Shown here: positions 26,531 to 60,602 of the stretch, piece by piece
Layout of the letters: each line of letters opens with the position of its first letter
How positions within the stretch are numbered: the stretch's first letter is position 1
From: Cinclus cinclus
Lineage: Eukaryota > Chordata > Aves > Passeriformes > Cinclidae
Direction: 5' to 3'
Length of the DNA: 64,000 nucleotides
Assembly (NCBI RefSeq): GCF_963662255.1
Contig: NC_085047.1
Location: 52,698,006 to 52,762,005, forward strand
Position numbers and translations under genes: made by a program
The notes under the pieces: generated by a model
Told to the model about the DNA's origin: nothing
Databases searched by the model: none
What the model saw: only the letters and a program-made list of their open reading frames with translations

Positions 26531-26689
26531 ACCATTCATGAGACTCTCTGACAGTCACTCTTCCAGTGCCAGAGACTAAGTTTGGGACCAAAGCTCCTTC
26601 ACTGCAGGTAGCTCCAGTGATCTGGCAGGTGCCCCATTTGACTCCCTGCACACCTGGCTCACAGTCAGACCTGGTTTCCTTACTGGTTT

Positions 26690-27036
26690 GACCCCAGTCT
26701 CAGACACCTTGTTCCATAAAGCAATTTATTAATAGTGTAATAACACAGAAACAGCCCAGGCTGGTGCCTCCGAGGAGGTATCTCAGATAAAGGAGCTCCT
26801 GGGCTTTTATACCATCACAATCTAAGGCAAGCCTTGCTCTTCTTCCCGAGTCTTCTCTTCTGAGTCTTCCATCCCTGCCGTGTCCCTGCATCCGTTCACC
26901 TGGCTAGCCACTCAACTCCATGCCTTTTGTTATGCAGAGAGTTGGCAGTTCACTGCCTCCCATCTTGGATCCCACCCAGAGCTCAGTTTACATCTCAGTC
27001 TGCAACTTCCAGATCAGCTACCTGCACCAGATGTAT
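26690..27036 (-). mobile_element. LTR-like unit (minus strand) with TATA box and poly(A) signal
   Basis: Read on minus, GGTATAAAAG (TATA at 26811-26805) is followed about 75 nt later by TTAATAAATTGC (AATAAA at 26730-26725). This is the U3-R-U5 spacing of a retroviral LTR. It lies on the same strand as the ERV pol remnant, on the side where a 3' LTR belongs. Terminal inverted dinucleotides were not firmly identified, so the ends are approximate. Confidence 0.55.
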
Positions 27037-27037
27037 T

Positions 27038-27582
27038 CCTCAACGGTTGGAAGGGACCTTGAAAGATGATCAAGTTCCAGCTCCTCTGCTGTGAACAGGA
27101 ACACCTTTCATAAGCCCAGGTTGCTCAGAGCTCTCTCCACCCTGGCCTTGAACATTTCCCAGGGAGGAGGTATACATACCCAGCTTTTCTGAGCAACCTG
27201 TTTCAATGCCTGACTACCCTCAAGGGAAATAACTTTTTCCTAATATCTAATCTGAATCTACTCTCCTTCAATGTGAACCCCTTCCCCCTTATCCTATCCC
27301 TACATGCCCTTGTAAAAAGTCCCTCTCTCATCTTTGCTGTAGGCTCCCTTCAGGTAATGCAAGGCTGCAATTAAGTTACCATGCAGCTATCTCTTTTTCC
27401 AGGCTGAATACCCCCAATTCTTCCAGCTTTTCCTCATAGGAGAGGTCTTCTATCCCTGTAATCAATTTGTCTCTGGATCTCCCGATTTGCTGTAACAGGT
27501 GGATGTCCTTCCTATGTTGTGGATTCCAGAGCTGGATACAGTCCACCAGATGGGGTTTTCACCAGAGGAGAGCAGAGGGGCT
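27038..27582 (-). mobile_element. CR1 LINE fragment, about 0.55 kb
   Basis: The longest CR1 copy here. Ordered landmarks are GGTTGGAAGGGACCTTGAAA, CTGAGCAACCTGTTTCAATG, CTTTTTCCAGGCTGAATACC, CCAATTCTTCCAGCTTTTCC and CCAGAGCTGGATACAGTCCA. It separates the LTR-like unit from the ERV pol remnant and so probably inserted into that element. Confidence 0.9.
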
Positions 27583-27589
27583 GTGATGG

Positions 27590-29300
27590 GTTGACTTTGG
27601 ACATACAGATTTTCATCAACTGCTATCCCATGTCCTTCCACAGATAGGTATTATTTTCCTATCTCAAGAGCGTTCTCCACCCCTCCAGATGTCCAAAATC
27701 AGGCCACGACTTAGGCTAGGTTCAATCAAGATGAGTGCTCAGGACAGGAGAAGCAGTACGCTTAATCATTGGGCACCAACTTTGGCCCTGTGCCTCCCAC
27801 TCTCCTTACTCCTCACAAAATTCATGCTTCATCAGTTAATGTCATTTTTGCTGCTTTACTTTCACAATACAGCTTTCACCACAAATTAATATTCTCCCCA
27901 AGGTTAAATCTCCGTGGAGCACGCACTGGGTCTCCCCATCCTTTTGCATTACCCACCCAGGTATTTGAACAAAGACAATCCCATAAATGGGTTTACCTTC
28001 TCCTATAGGGAGAGAAATCCACCCTGATTTTCCCAGCCACTTGCAATGTATAGTACCTAATCTTCCCCAGTGAGTAGGGTTTTTGTGTGGGCAGGACCAG
28101 GGAGCTTCACAGATCCCCTAGTGTTAACAAGCCAAGTGGCTTCTATTAAATTTACATCCCAATCCTTCCATGCCCCATTACATAACACAAACACAGTCTT
28201 CAGCAGTCTGTTATACCACACAATCTTTTGAGAGGCTTATGGGTGACAAGGGCTGTCATGTCCACTCAATGCCATGTTTTCTTGCCCAGGAGTTTATTAG
28301 GTTGTATTGAAAATTAGTCTCACTGTCTGATTCGATTCTCTCTGGAGTACCACGTTGTCACAAAATGCGTCTCTCACAACCTGAGATGGTGTCTTGAGCA
28401 ATGGTAATGGTTGACAGGGTATGTTGCCAGCCATCACTACCGTGGTGAGTATGTAGCTCTTTACCATAAAACATATGGCAGCGGTCCAGTCTGCCAGGCC
28501 TTACCCTACTGGAAACTCAGCCACTCCCCTCTATTCCAGGGGAAGTTTACTTCAATGGCTTGATTGATTGCAGCATGAATGATCTCAGCTATGGCTTCCA
28601 TGGCCAGGTCCCCCCTCAACGAGCCCCTCTGTGGCAGCTGATGTTTCATGGCCTCATCAGGTTACAAATAGCTCACACTTCTGCTCCCAGTCTGAGCATA
28701 CCTAAGTTAATTCAGTTTTGGCAACTTTATCTACTTGTTCATTGTTTTGATGTTCTTCAGTGATGTGGTTTTTGGGGACACGAGCATCTACCTGATGTAC
28801 CTTTCCAGTCATGTTTTCCACCTGTGTGCTGATGTCCTGCTCAAGTGCAGGTACAGTCTAGCCCAGATTGGTTTATCCCTGCATTGCCAATTGGTCTTCT
28901 TTCATTTTTGCAGCCACCTCCACAGGACATGAGCCACCATCCAGGAGTCAGAATAGAGACAGGTCACTTTTCTCGTTCAGCAGTCTCTAAGGCCAGTTTG
29001 GATGGCTTTCGCCTCTTCAAACTGGCTTGACTCGCTTTCTCCTTCAGCAGCCTCAATGACTTGTGCACCTCTGATGGTTTCCTGCCACACAGCAGGATCC
29101 ATCACTAAACAGTGCATAGCCTCTTTCATCTTCTGGTAACTTGTTACGTGGGGGTGCTTCTTGTGCACAAGTCTTTCTCTGGCAATGCTCTAAAATCTTT
29201 GCCTTCTGGCCAGTCTATGATTTTTTCGGGAATTCCCAACTGAGCTCATGTAATCAGTACTGTGCTGTTTCTCCATGTAACACTGGCTGTATGATCTCTT
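27590..29300 (-). pseudogene. Broken ERV pol remnant (RNase H to integrase)
   Basis: On minus, pieces of RNase H (LFSDGSC near 29115, SSQFEEAKAI near 29000, YSDSW near 28960) are followed by integrase pieces (RIESDSETN near 28340, ATWLVNTRGS near 28125). They lie in different frames with several in-frame stops, so no protein is possible. RT is missing apart from a possible tail. gag and env are not seen. It is an old, non-functional avian ERV fragment between two genes; the class is uncertain. Confidence 0.75.
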
Positions 29301-32300
29301 AAGGGGCTGTTTCCTTTGAAATCTGGAGAAGTCTTTTCTAATTGTGTCTAAACCTTCATTTTAATATTTCATTTGTTAATAAAAATTTGTTTATGGTAGG
29401 AGTGTTCAGCTGTATACCCTTTTCCCACCAAAGTTATGATAAATTAACATTTTTCTATATAAACATTTACAGTTAAACAAGTCAGTCTTTGATGACAATC
29501 ATTGATAGAAGTCAGTTACTTTCTGTGGACATTGTGAAACAAAGTTCTGAAGTTGAGGCAGTCCAGTGGCATTATCTACCAGCAATTGCTCAGGGAAACA
29601 AGAAATTTATGTCCTGTAGAATCTTGCACTAAAGGCAAAGACAACCTGACATCAAGAAGTCAATCCAGCAGTTCAGAAATGTACAAGTAGGTGATCTGTT
29701 CATTACCTGCAAGTCGAGTAGGTTTGAAATGCTTCATTATGCACCGATGAAAAAAAAATTTGCATTTAAAATTTCTTAAAGTGATAAATGGCAAAAAGCT
29801 TTAAAAAGTATTAGGTGAAAAGTATGAAGCTGGGAGTTGGACCTTGTTACATGGAGTTATTTGAAATTGCTAACTTCTTATATGTGAAATATAACTTAAT
29901 TACAGATGAGAATGCAACTAATCTTTAGGTGATTAAATTAAATTTTAAACTTTTAACTCATAATAGTAATTCAAAATCTAGTCTTTTTCTTCTCAAAAAG
30001 GTATAGTTAAAGTTATTTTATTAAGACCAGAGATCTCTAATCAGCTGCAGTGATAGACGTCACAGGTTTTCAGCCAATTAAAATGAATTTGCAATTGATT
30101 GGGCTAAGAATCCAAACACTATATTATATAAGTGTTAAATCCCATGCTTTATTTCTAAAAATAGTTTTGTATTAAGCCACTTTACTGAATAGAGGTTATC
30201 CAAATGGGTTAGATGCTTATTTTCAAGTACTACTTCTATACTGCAGCAATTTGAGCCACTAAATAATATCTCTTCACCAGTATTTGTTAGTCTTACGGGT
30301 TTTTAAAAGCTCTGCATTTTGTATGTACAAAACTTGTTCTGTAAGGATTTATTGTATTGTATTGACATTGTGCAACTTGTTCTTTAAAAAGGAACTTGAA
30401 AAACTTTGTATAAACAGTTCTGGACCAATAAGCAAGTAAAATATTTGGGTTTTCTTTAAAAAAAGTCTGTTCTTGTTTTGTTAAATTTGTATGGGTTTTT
30501 CTTCCTGTGCTAAAACAGCCGGTTCTGACTAGATGGCCTTTTGTTGTTTCAAGGTCTTGATATAGAGAGTTATTTTAGATTTAAGCAAAATCAGGTTACT
30601 TTTCAGTATAGAAGAATAGACATGAAAACATAATTGACAAAAATTATAGAATGTATTTGATTTTGTTTTAAATGGTCAACTTATAAAAGATGAGCAGCTC
30701 ATTTGTGAGGAGAGATCTGATTAGACTTTTAGAAAACCCAAACCATTAGGTGCAAAATTGGCACAGGGCATGTTTGTTAAGACAGTGCTGAATAAGTTGT
30801 TTATGTCAAAACAAATGGAAGCTGCTGAAGCTGTGCACAGACATGTTCAGTATCTATCCTGTATTTTTGGTAGTCTGTGATAGCAGCACCGTCAGGCTGA
30901 TGCAGACACTGGGACATGTGCTGGTAGTAGCATGCTCCTGTCCATGCAGAAGATTGGATGGGATTCCCAAGCCAGCACTGTCTGCATAGCTCCGAGGTCC
31001 ATTGTGTTGTCTGCTCCCTTCTGGTATTGCAGAGCTAAATGTGAATTTTAGGAAGATGAAAACACGACGCTTCTGTAAGAGTACATTCTTACTACAGCTC
31101 TCTTTGTTCTTGAGCAGTTTGAGAACTGTGCAGCTGCAAGTCTGTCTTTCCATTAATGTCTGGTCCAGAGGGAAGGGTTCTGTTACAGGGCAGCATCACT
31201 GTTCTTGACTATCAGAGTTGTCCCCATCCAAAGAAAACTGAACCATCCTCTTGAATCATCAAATCTACCACAGGACAGTGAGGAATTCATATACTGTACA
31301 TGGAGATTTTATGCTCAATTAATTTTCAATACATTTTCTTGTGTCAAGCATCCCATTTACTCACTTAGTGCAATTACTGATTCCTCTTGCCTAAGACTGA
31401 TCTGTATGAATAAAGGCTTTCTTAAATGCTCTAGTTCCCAAAGCCACTTGTCGTCGTACTGGGACCTACAGCAAATCTCTTTAAAAGAGAAGAGGGGGAG
31501 ACAACAAGGGAAGGAGCTCTTAAAACAGAAATATCTTTATTAACAGTAAAACACAAGACGTGAATAATCCCTTTTACAATAGAATAATTCCGGCCAAAGA
31601 AAGTGGAGTGCATTAAAAAGTGTATTGTTCAGACTAAATGTGTTGTTTTCAGAATGCCTCAAATCAAATACAGCAGGAGGAATGCTTGTGAAAGTGTCCC
31701 CTTGGTTAGCAGTCATTCCATCCCTCTTGGTACGACACGGCATGGAACAGAGTACTCTGGGGCTGGTTGGAGGTCTCCAAGCTGCCCGGATCTCTCTTCC
31801 TCCTGAAAGCTATGTCTGCAATTTTTCATTCTCTAGAGGCAAGAGCCCAAGTATTGTTCTCTATACAGTGACCTGCGCTGGTTTACAGAATGTCACAAAC
31901 CGTGAGTAATACTTGTGGATAATGCAGATGTTTTGCCTTGCTTCTGATGGAAAACAGAGGGCAGAATTATTCATAAACATAAGTGACTCTTGTTAATCTA
32001 CAGATGACTCACAGTGCTTTTCCCACCAGACTTGATAGGTCGTAGTTAACACAATCCCGTAAACACACCTTGCACAAATCCACGTTTTAGCCCCTTGCAT
32101 AGAGCTTTGCAACTTCATGGCTTCGTTGATCCACACAAAAAGCCTGTTTCTTCACTTTCTTATCTCACTTCTCAACCCCTTTTATATCACAGAGATGATA
32201 TGAAATTAAGGTTTAAATTGCTAATACTGACTTATCTGCAGAAAGCAGGCCGTGATACATTTAACTTGTACTTTTAAAGTATTATAAATAATTAAAAACT

Positions 32301-34157
32301 CCAATTGCTTGAGTAAGTGAAGAAAAATTATCTGAATGCACGTTATCTCTGCTCATCATTATGTTTGTTCCCTTGCATATCATTTGCAAAGCTTCTCATG
32401 GACATAACTGTGAATAAGACAACACACACTTCAGCATCAATTAAACTACTTTGAAGTACGATGTGCTCGCTCACTACTGTGAAAGTGCAAGGGGTCAGAT
32501 TTTACCAAGTTTTTTCTAGCTTTTCTTTGCTGATGAGGTCTGTATTTAAAATTATTAACTGGTTGGTCTATTTCACCCTATGCTATTCATATGCAATATT
32601 ATTTGAATACTAACACAGAATATAAAATAGCAGCATTCATGGATAATAAAAACACTATGAGTGAAGATCTAAAATGTGTTCACAATTAGCTGCAAATGTT
32701 CACATTGACTAATGTAAGAGTAGCTGACTCTGGAGGACAGTGGTTATGTCTACCTTGTGCGAGAGACATGGCCTGCAAATTAGATTTGTCATCTGTACAG
32801 GCACCAAGTTTGCAAGCATGGCCCAGGTGCAAATGGAGATGTCCTCTTGCTAGGATTCTCATGAGCCTCACCTCCCTGGCAGAGAAGTGTGGCATCAGTA
32901 TGGCAATGTAATGTAAGGCACGCCTGGGCAAGGTGTCTGGAAAGCCCTGGGGTGAACACGTAAACAGGATTCTGGCTGTTCCTGGCTGTTCTGGAGCTTC
33001 CTATGGCAGATGATGGGTACAAACCAAAGGCTGTGTTCTGTGCTGGTCCCCAACATTCAGAAGTGTCTGTCTGTACTAGAGACACAAAGTGATTCTCCCA
33101 GCTGAACAAAGACTTAATGCCTACTCAGGCTTCCTTTATCTTGCAGGAAGGTACTCCTGGAGCTGCCATGAGGATCAAGCCCTGTTTCAGTGGCTGCAAT
33201 GAAGCCTCCAGGTTGAGAAGCTTTTTATTCACAGATCTAAAGTATCATCGATTCTCTCTCCCTGCTGTAAGATGAGACCAACTCTGTCAAGTTCTTATTT
33301 CATGGTAACTTGATCTCTTAGTTGCTCTTAGGGAAGCACACTTGTCCATCCTTATGTACTGTTTAAAATGTGATTTCATAGTCAGGAGTCCTCATTTAGG
33401 TTCCTGCTGACTGTTTTCCTTTGAGCATTGCCATTTCCCACCTTATCTTGAAATTAGCTGGTTTGTCACACTTCCCAGGTTAGATGTTCTCTCTATATAT
33501 AGTCCACTTCTTTCAGTTGTGCAGTTCCTGTTCAGACTTCATCTTTCTTTGAGGAGCATATACTGGATGTGTTTATTGTGTCCTTGACCAGTGCCCCAAA
33601 GCTGAGCTCCTCATTAATCTTGTGGCGAGGCAGAGGGTAACCTTCCAAGTTTTGTCCCCAAATGCAACCAGAGCTTACTCTCTGGAGCACATGGGACACC
33701 ATTTGCCCCACTGTATCGAATGGCTTAATCAGGAAGCTGGCACAATCTCCCGAGCTGGGTGCATGGGAAAAACCCGAGCAAGGATTGTGGTACTTCGAGC
33801 TGCTCCTAAGACAGGCCTTGTTCAGATGTGAATGTAAAAAGCTCTGGTGAACAGAGTTGCTACCTGAGCATGTACTGCCTTGATACCTCCAGTGATGACC
33901 ACTGGGCTTATCTGGTTGTATACTCCCTCCTCCTCCTCCTCAGTCTCTTTATCATCTCAATGCATTTCTGGCTACTGGAACACCCATGAACTGTAAATCC
34001 TCTATAAAAATTTTTTCAGCCCCTTCAGTAGGGTCTCCACTCACTCAGAAGGGCTTGAGTTGAAATGTTCAAGTTACAGCCTGTTCTCCAGGTTTCTCCA
34101 GAGCAAGGAAGTCTTGCTTCTGGCTTGGCAGGCATCTGGGACATCATCGTCATCAAA
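29301..34157. other. Region between genes; part may be RFXAP 3' UTR
   Basis: 29.3-30.5 kb is AT-rich, repeat-free and UTR-like, with AATAAA at 29378-29383 and another at 31409-31414 on plus. From about 31 to 34 kb I recognise no gene. A minus-strand TAA overlapping AATAAA lies near 31541 (see findings). Confidence 0.4.
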
Positions 34158-34480
34158 TAGTTTGGGTTGGAAGTGACCTTCAAAGATCATCAAGTCCCAC
34201 CTTCCCGCTATGGGCAGGGACACCCTCCTGTAGACCAGGTTACTCAAAGCCCCATCCAACCTGGCCTTGAAGACTTCTGGGGATGGGACATCCACAACTT
34301 TTTTGGGACAGCTTTTCCTGTGCCAGTGTCTCCCCACCCTCACAATAAAGGATTTCTTCTTAATATCTTAACTAAAACTACTGTTGTTCAGTTAAAGCCA
34401 TTACCCACTTGTCCTATAACTACATGGCCTTCTCATGATATAAATCTACATTTTGGGCAGCACTTCTCAACTTTGAAAAA
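34158..34480 (-). mobile_element. CR1 LINE fragment
   Basis: Landmarks are TTTGGGTTGGAAGTGACCTT, TATGGGCAGGGACACCCTCC and CAATAAAGGATTTCTTCTTA, then a fading match. Confidence 0.85.
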
Positions 34481-35114
34481 TGGTATCTAATTGCTCCACC
34501 TTATGACTCATTGACCTTTTTGTCTTGTGTTTGATTTTGGTTACACTAAGGTTATGAGGAGCCAGGAGAAGAGATGAATGGTACAGAGGATATAATGTTT
34601 CTTTCCTTTGCTGAGCACCGTGTAGTGCTAAAGTATTCCTAAAAGTTATAGTTGCACCAGAGCAGTCTTAATCCAAGAAAATTAGTTTTATGCTTGATAC
34701 CCCTTTAAAGTTCCTAAATTCATCAGGCTTTTTATTTAATTGTTTCCACACAGTCAAGAAGCAAAATGCCTTCCTGAGCTGCCTCTGTAAATCCAGCTGT
34801 TTGTGCAACTCCTTAGTCACTGGTGAGATTGATTTGCAGAGCTGATAGACAAAGGTGGGTGTTGTAAACCAGGAAGAACAAGGGCAGATTAGATAAGGTT
34901 ACAGTCACAAATGCCTTGTTTTCTCCATTTTAAGAGGGGTGTGGTGAAGATGGTGTTTACAGCGAGAGATGTTTGGAGTGCTGATTTTATGCTGAGGGAA
35001 CACTAATATGAAATAACTAAGGAGAAACGTGTTCCATCCTGAACCTGCTGCTAACAGAGAAGTCCTTCCTGTGGCAACCAGTTATCACTGAATCTCTACA
35101 GAGACCCAGAGGAT

Positions 35115-35215
35115 AATGTATATTGGAAGGGATCACACCATGGCATCAAGTCTGACACCCTGCTCCAGACAGGGACTGCCTGCAGAAGGCTGCTCAGGGC
35201 GGTGAAAGTCTTAGC
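35115..35215 (-). mobile_element. Diverged CR1-like fragment
   Basis: TTGGAAGGGATCACACCATG, CCCTGCTCCAGACAGGGACT and AGGCTGCTCAGGG resemble a CR1 3' portion with more changes than the neighbouring copies. Confidence 0.5.
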
Positions 35216-37216
35216 ACAGTACCTGCTGGAGACATGGAAGGGATTTCCTCAACTCCAGCTGGTGCTACTTTGGGTCACCTTTCCCCTTCTGATACATTAA
35301 CCTTCCAACTGAGCCCGGCAAAGCATTCTGATAGGAGTAAAATTGGTGGAATAGCCGCTGATGGGGAGGAAAAACACATGCTACACCTTGCAATGCTACA
35401 GCCATTGCTGTGCCATACCTGGGCAGCTTTTCCAAGGCATGGGGATGGGACTGCAGCAGTGCCATGGAACAGCTCTAGGCAGTCAGGGTGCAAGATTTGT
35501 TTCTGTCACCTCTGGATGCAAACAGCACATTAATACTGGTGCTGCTGAAGAACTGGCAGCAACTAAAGTCATCTTCCCTTGACTATTTAATAGGAAAGCA
35601 AGTGGTCTACATACGCTGAATGTGCTTTATTCCTTTGCCTCATTAGACTCCCATTGCTGCCTGCTGATGCATGGTACTCCTCAACAGAAACTTTTAAGAG
35701 GCTATGAACTGTTGATGACTCAAAAAAAAAAAAAAATTAAAATCTGCTTTCAACTAAGTAGTCTTGTTGTAAGTGGTTTTAAATCTCTCAGGAAGACTGT
35801 CTCCAAAGCACGAGGATTAATGAGTAGTACATTTATAAAGACCTTAAATTGACTACATGTGTAGAGGTTCATGAAGACCTTTCAGCAGAAGTTATCTCCT
35901 TCCAAAGTGGGGAAGATATTAGAGATCCAAAGTTATATTGCTGTAAATTGTAAGAAACCTGAATTTTTAACCATTTTCAATTCACGTATACTAGACAAGC
36001 CTGTAAAAGAAACTTTGTTCAAAAATAAAGGGAAATTATTTAGCCTTACTTTTTATCTCTGCATCTGGGCAGAGGTCATCTTATTTACTTTTTCGTCTCA
36101 TCCACTGTTACCACTTCTCCATGTACTGTGGGCTTTGGGGAGGAGCTGTCAGCCTCTGTGTGTTGGCACAGCACAGTGGGCTAAGCCCCCAGAAACCACC
36201 AAAATAGGAAACAACTGACACAGTTGTATTAGCCTTCCCAAAGGCTAAATACTGAGGTGGCTGTTGCCAGAATTGCCCAGAATCAAGTGCCTTGATCCAG
36301 TTTTCAGCAAATAATTAAATTTACTGAAATTTGTCTCATCCTAATACAGGCGTTTTAAAGGGGTCAGAAGAATCATGCTCCAGAAATGCCTCTTTTCTTA
36401 CTAGTAAGGGAATATTAAGGTGACTACGTTAAATGAGATGCATGTATGGACTGCATGGAAGCCAAATCCTATTTGGAAAACGATTTCATAAATGTAAACA
36501 TAAAGGAACGCAAAAATTGATCTGAATTTACCAACTTCCATTTAAACCAAACACTTACTGAGCAAGCATCACTACTAGAAAAGTCACCACATCTTCATTA
36601 GGGTTTCCCTCATCTATTTTTGGGTACATCCAGTGTAGCAGTATACATGTGAGCTAGTGACCATGAGTTCTCCTTGTGCTCAGTGGGAAGACACAAGCAT
36701 GCTCAGAGTGCAGTGTATTTCACCTATTTGAAATACATTGTGATGAAACAAATAATGCCCCAGAAGAAGCTGCTTCTCTTCACTGGCCATCCAATTTTTC
36801 TCTGTAACATCAACAGAAAACCGAGTTCTGGAGCTGCCCAAAGCAGACGCACCTCAGCACATTTCTTTTTGCTCTCTATGAGGAAGATGACAATGCTGGG
36901 AATGTCTAAAAGGAACTCCTAGGCTTCTCTCTATATTAAAAGGGAAGGAGGTTTCAGCCTAAAAGGCAAGGAAGAATCTAGAATAAGGGACAGAGCTAGA
37001 TCCTGGACAGTAGAGGTGTTTTCCTTTATGCTTAACTGTTAAAAAAAAAAATGAGAAAATCAAAAGGTGCTCATCCTGGAGCAAAGGTGCAACTGGAGAA
37101 GAGGGGCAATAAACATGCTAAAAAATTGTATCTGATCACTTATGACAGAAGGAGTTGAGGAAAATGTATTTTTCCAAACAGTCTGCTAAATAGTAAATGG
37201 CAGGCCTGGAAATTCT

Positions 37217-37260
37217 ATTATTATTGTTATTATTATTATTATTGTTATTATTATTATTAC
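37217..37260. repeat. (ATT)n microsatellite
   Basis: About fourteen trinucleotide units with ATTGTT interruptions, inside the probable SMAD9 3' UTR. Confidence 0.95.
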
Positions 37261-39031
37261 TGGATTTCATTGCTGCAAGAGACTGTAAAGTTTTTCCTAT
37301 CTCACAGTGACACTGCTGACATCAAATGGTGACAGAATAGGGTTCTTCACACTTACTAATTTCCTGTACAACTTGCTATTACTGCTCAAATGTAACAACA
37401 ATTTATCCTTCTGTGCCCTGCTAGTGCTGCAGGCAGCTGAAGATGCATTCAAATGAAGTAACACTGTTAGTTTACTCACTGTCTTTCCAGTGAATGTTAT
37501 TTCCTTTTGCATGTGTGATACTGCTGAAGATTTTGGGTGTCCTCTTCTAGTTGTGCAGCAAAATGTGTAGCGCTAGATATTGTGTGGGAAGAAAAGGAAT
37601 ATTCTGAAAACATTATTTTTCCACTTCATTGTGTTCTATGGAGGAATGATATTGGAGATATTATCACTCTTTCTGACCCTTAAAGAAAAATAACTTTCAA
37701 TGGACTGTTATGTCTGTAAAGAAATAATACTCAACTCTTTCAGCAAAACTAAAGACCATCAAAATGTAGTAAGAGTTTCATCTGTCTTCTCAGGAAAGGT
37801 TTCCAAGTGAATAGCATTTTGTAATGATGGGGTTAGGGTAAAGGCAATAAGTTTCTCTGCTTACAGAGGGAACACAGACAAGGTTCTGCACATAGATTCA
37901 CTCTTCACTTGTTCATGGCTTACACTGCCTCACCATCTTCTGCTGGCAAGGCAAAAGCCCAGCAAATGCAGAAGCCTGTATCTAAGATGAGAGACCATCC
38001 ACAGGGATGTATGGAGTGACTGGCAGGGAAGCCCTCTGAGTCAGACCCAAGCAATGCAATCAGATCCTGAGGACTGGCCCAGTACAGGGGATGGACATGG
38101 CTGACTCCCATCTCCTTCTCATTGCATCCTTTGAGTGTGGGGCTTTCTGTTCCCAAGATGAATGAAAGAGTAATTATCTGCTTTTTCAATGCGCACCTAA
38201 TTTCCTTTTTCTGAATCAGAGTTCAAGTCCCTTTTAGGTGTAACCTTAATATCAGCACAGCAGTCTAAGTACAGACAGTCCTAACTTTAAAACAGGCTAC
38301 ATCAATACTGTAGAATGGATAGGATTCAGTTTACATGCCAGATACATATACAAGTATGTATGTACTCTGCAAAAAAAACTAGAAGTTAATTAGTTTTTTT
38401 AACTCATTGGCATATATTTTCAGTTATTGATTTTTTTTCTTAGGAACTTGTTGCTTTTCAGTGCAGCAGTACTGTACCCTACTGTGTTAATAGTACCAGA
38501 CTACTTGGATTGTCCAGAATGCTCTGAGATAAGGTTCCTGTGCTGAACATGTCCCAAGGGCTCGCTCCTCCTGCCAAATTCCAAGAGAGACAGTGTACCT
38601 CAGCTTTTCAGAGGATCTGTTTTCCCATTGTGCTTTGCAGAAGGGAGACAGATTGGAATTGCAGTTTAGTCCTTCAGTTTGCTAGATAAAAGTAATCTCT
38701 GTGCATAAGTCCTGTGTACCACCTAAGGTCCTCTTCTGGACTTGAAATCGAGATGTAAGATGAATATAAATGGCACAGAGATCTGACTTTGGTTGCCTGC
38801 AGAGGGGTGAATTTCACCTACTAAGAACAGCTACAGCCAGGTTTCTGAACTCATGTGAAAGGGCTGGGAATTTGCACCATTTGCTGGCTTGGCTGGGGAA
38901 TGAAGATGCTCACATGAAATGTTTGACACTTTTGCAGGAATTTGGCTTATTTTGTACTAGCGAACAGATATGCTGTACCTGAATTTCTAAACCTATTGTA
39001 CTGGCATCAGAGTAACTAGAAACCACAAAAT

Positions 39032-39100
39032 GAAAAAAAAAAACCAAAAAAGAAAAAAAAAAGAGAGAAAAAAAAAGAAAAAAAAAGAAAAAAAAAGGAA
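39032..39100. repeat. A-rich (A6-9 with G) tract, U-rich in the SMAD9 transcript
   Basis: About 70 nt of A runs broken by single G or CC. On the SMAD9 strand it reads as a poly(U/C) tract roughly 125-195 nt after the stop codon. Confidence 0.9.
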
Positions 39101-39225
39101 GTAGACTATGTATATAGATATATTTACATCTACGTACATCTACATATAGAAGCTTCTGTTCATGGGAATTCTATAAGCCACTGCCTGCAATAGCATCCAT
39201 CCTAAGGGAATTCTAGAGATGATTC

Positions 39226-60602
<21,377 letters not shown>

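Larger units (their letters stand above)
35626..39225 (-). other. SMAD9: Probable SMAD9 3' UTR
   Basis: Sequence downstream of the SMAD9 stop on the minus strand. The first canonical AATAAA that I see on minus is at about 35631-35626, giving a UTR near 3.6 kb; earlier variant signals are possible. It contains a U-rich tract close to the stop and an (ATT)n microsatellite. Confidence 0.4.
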
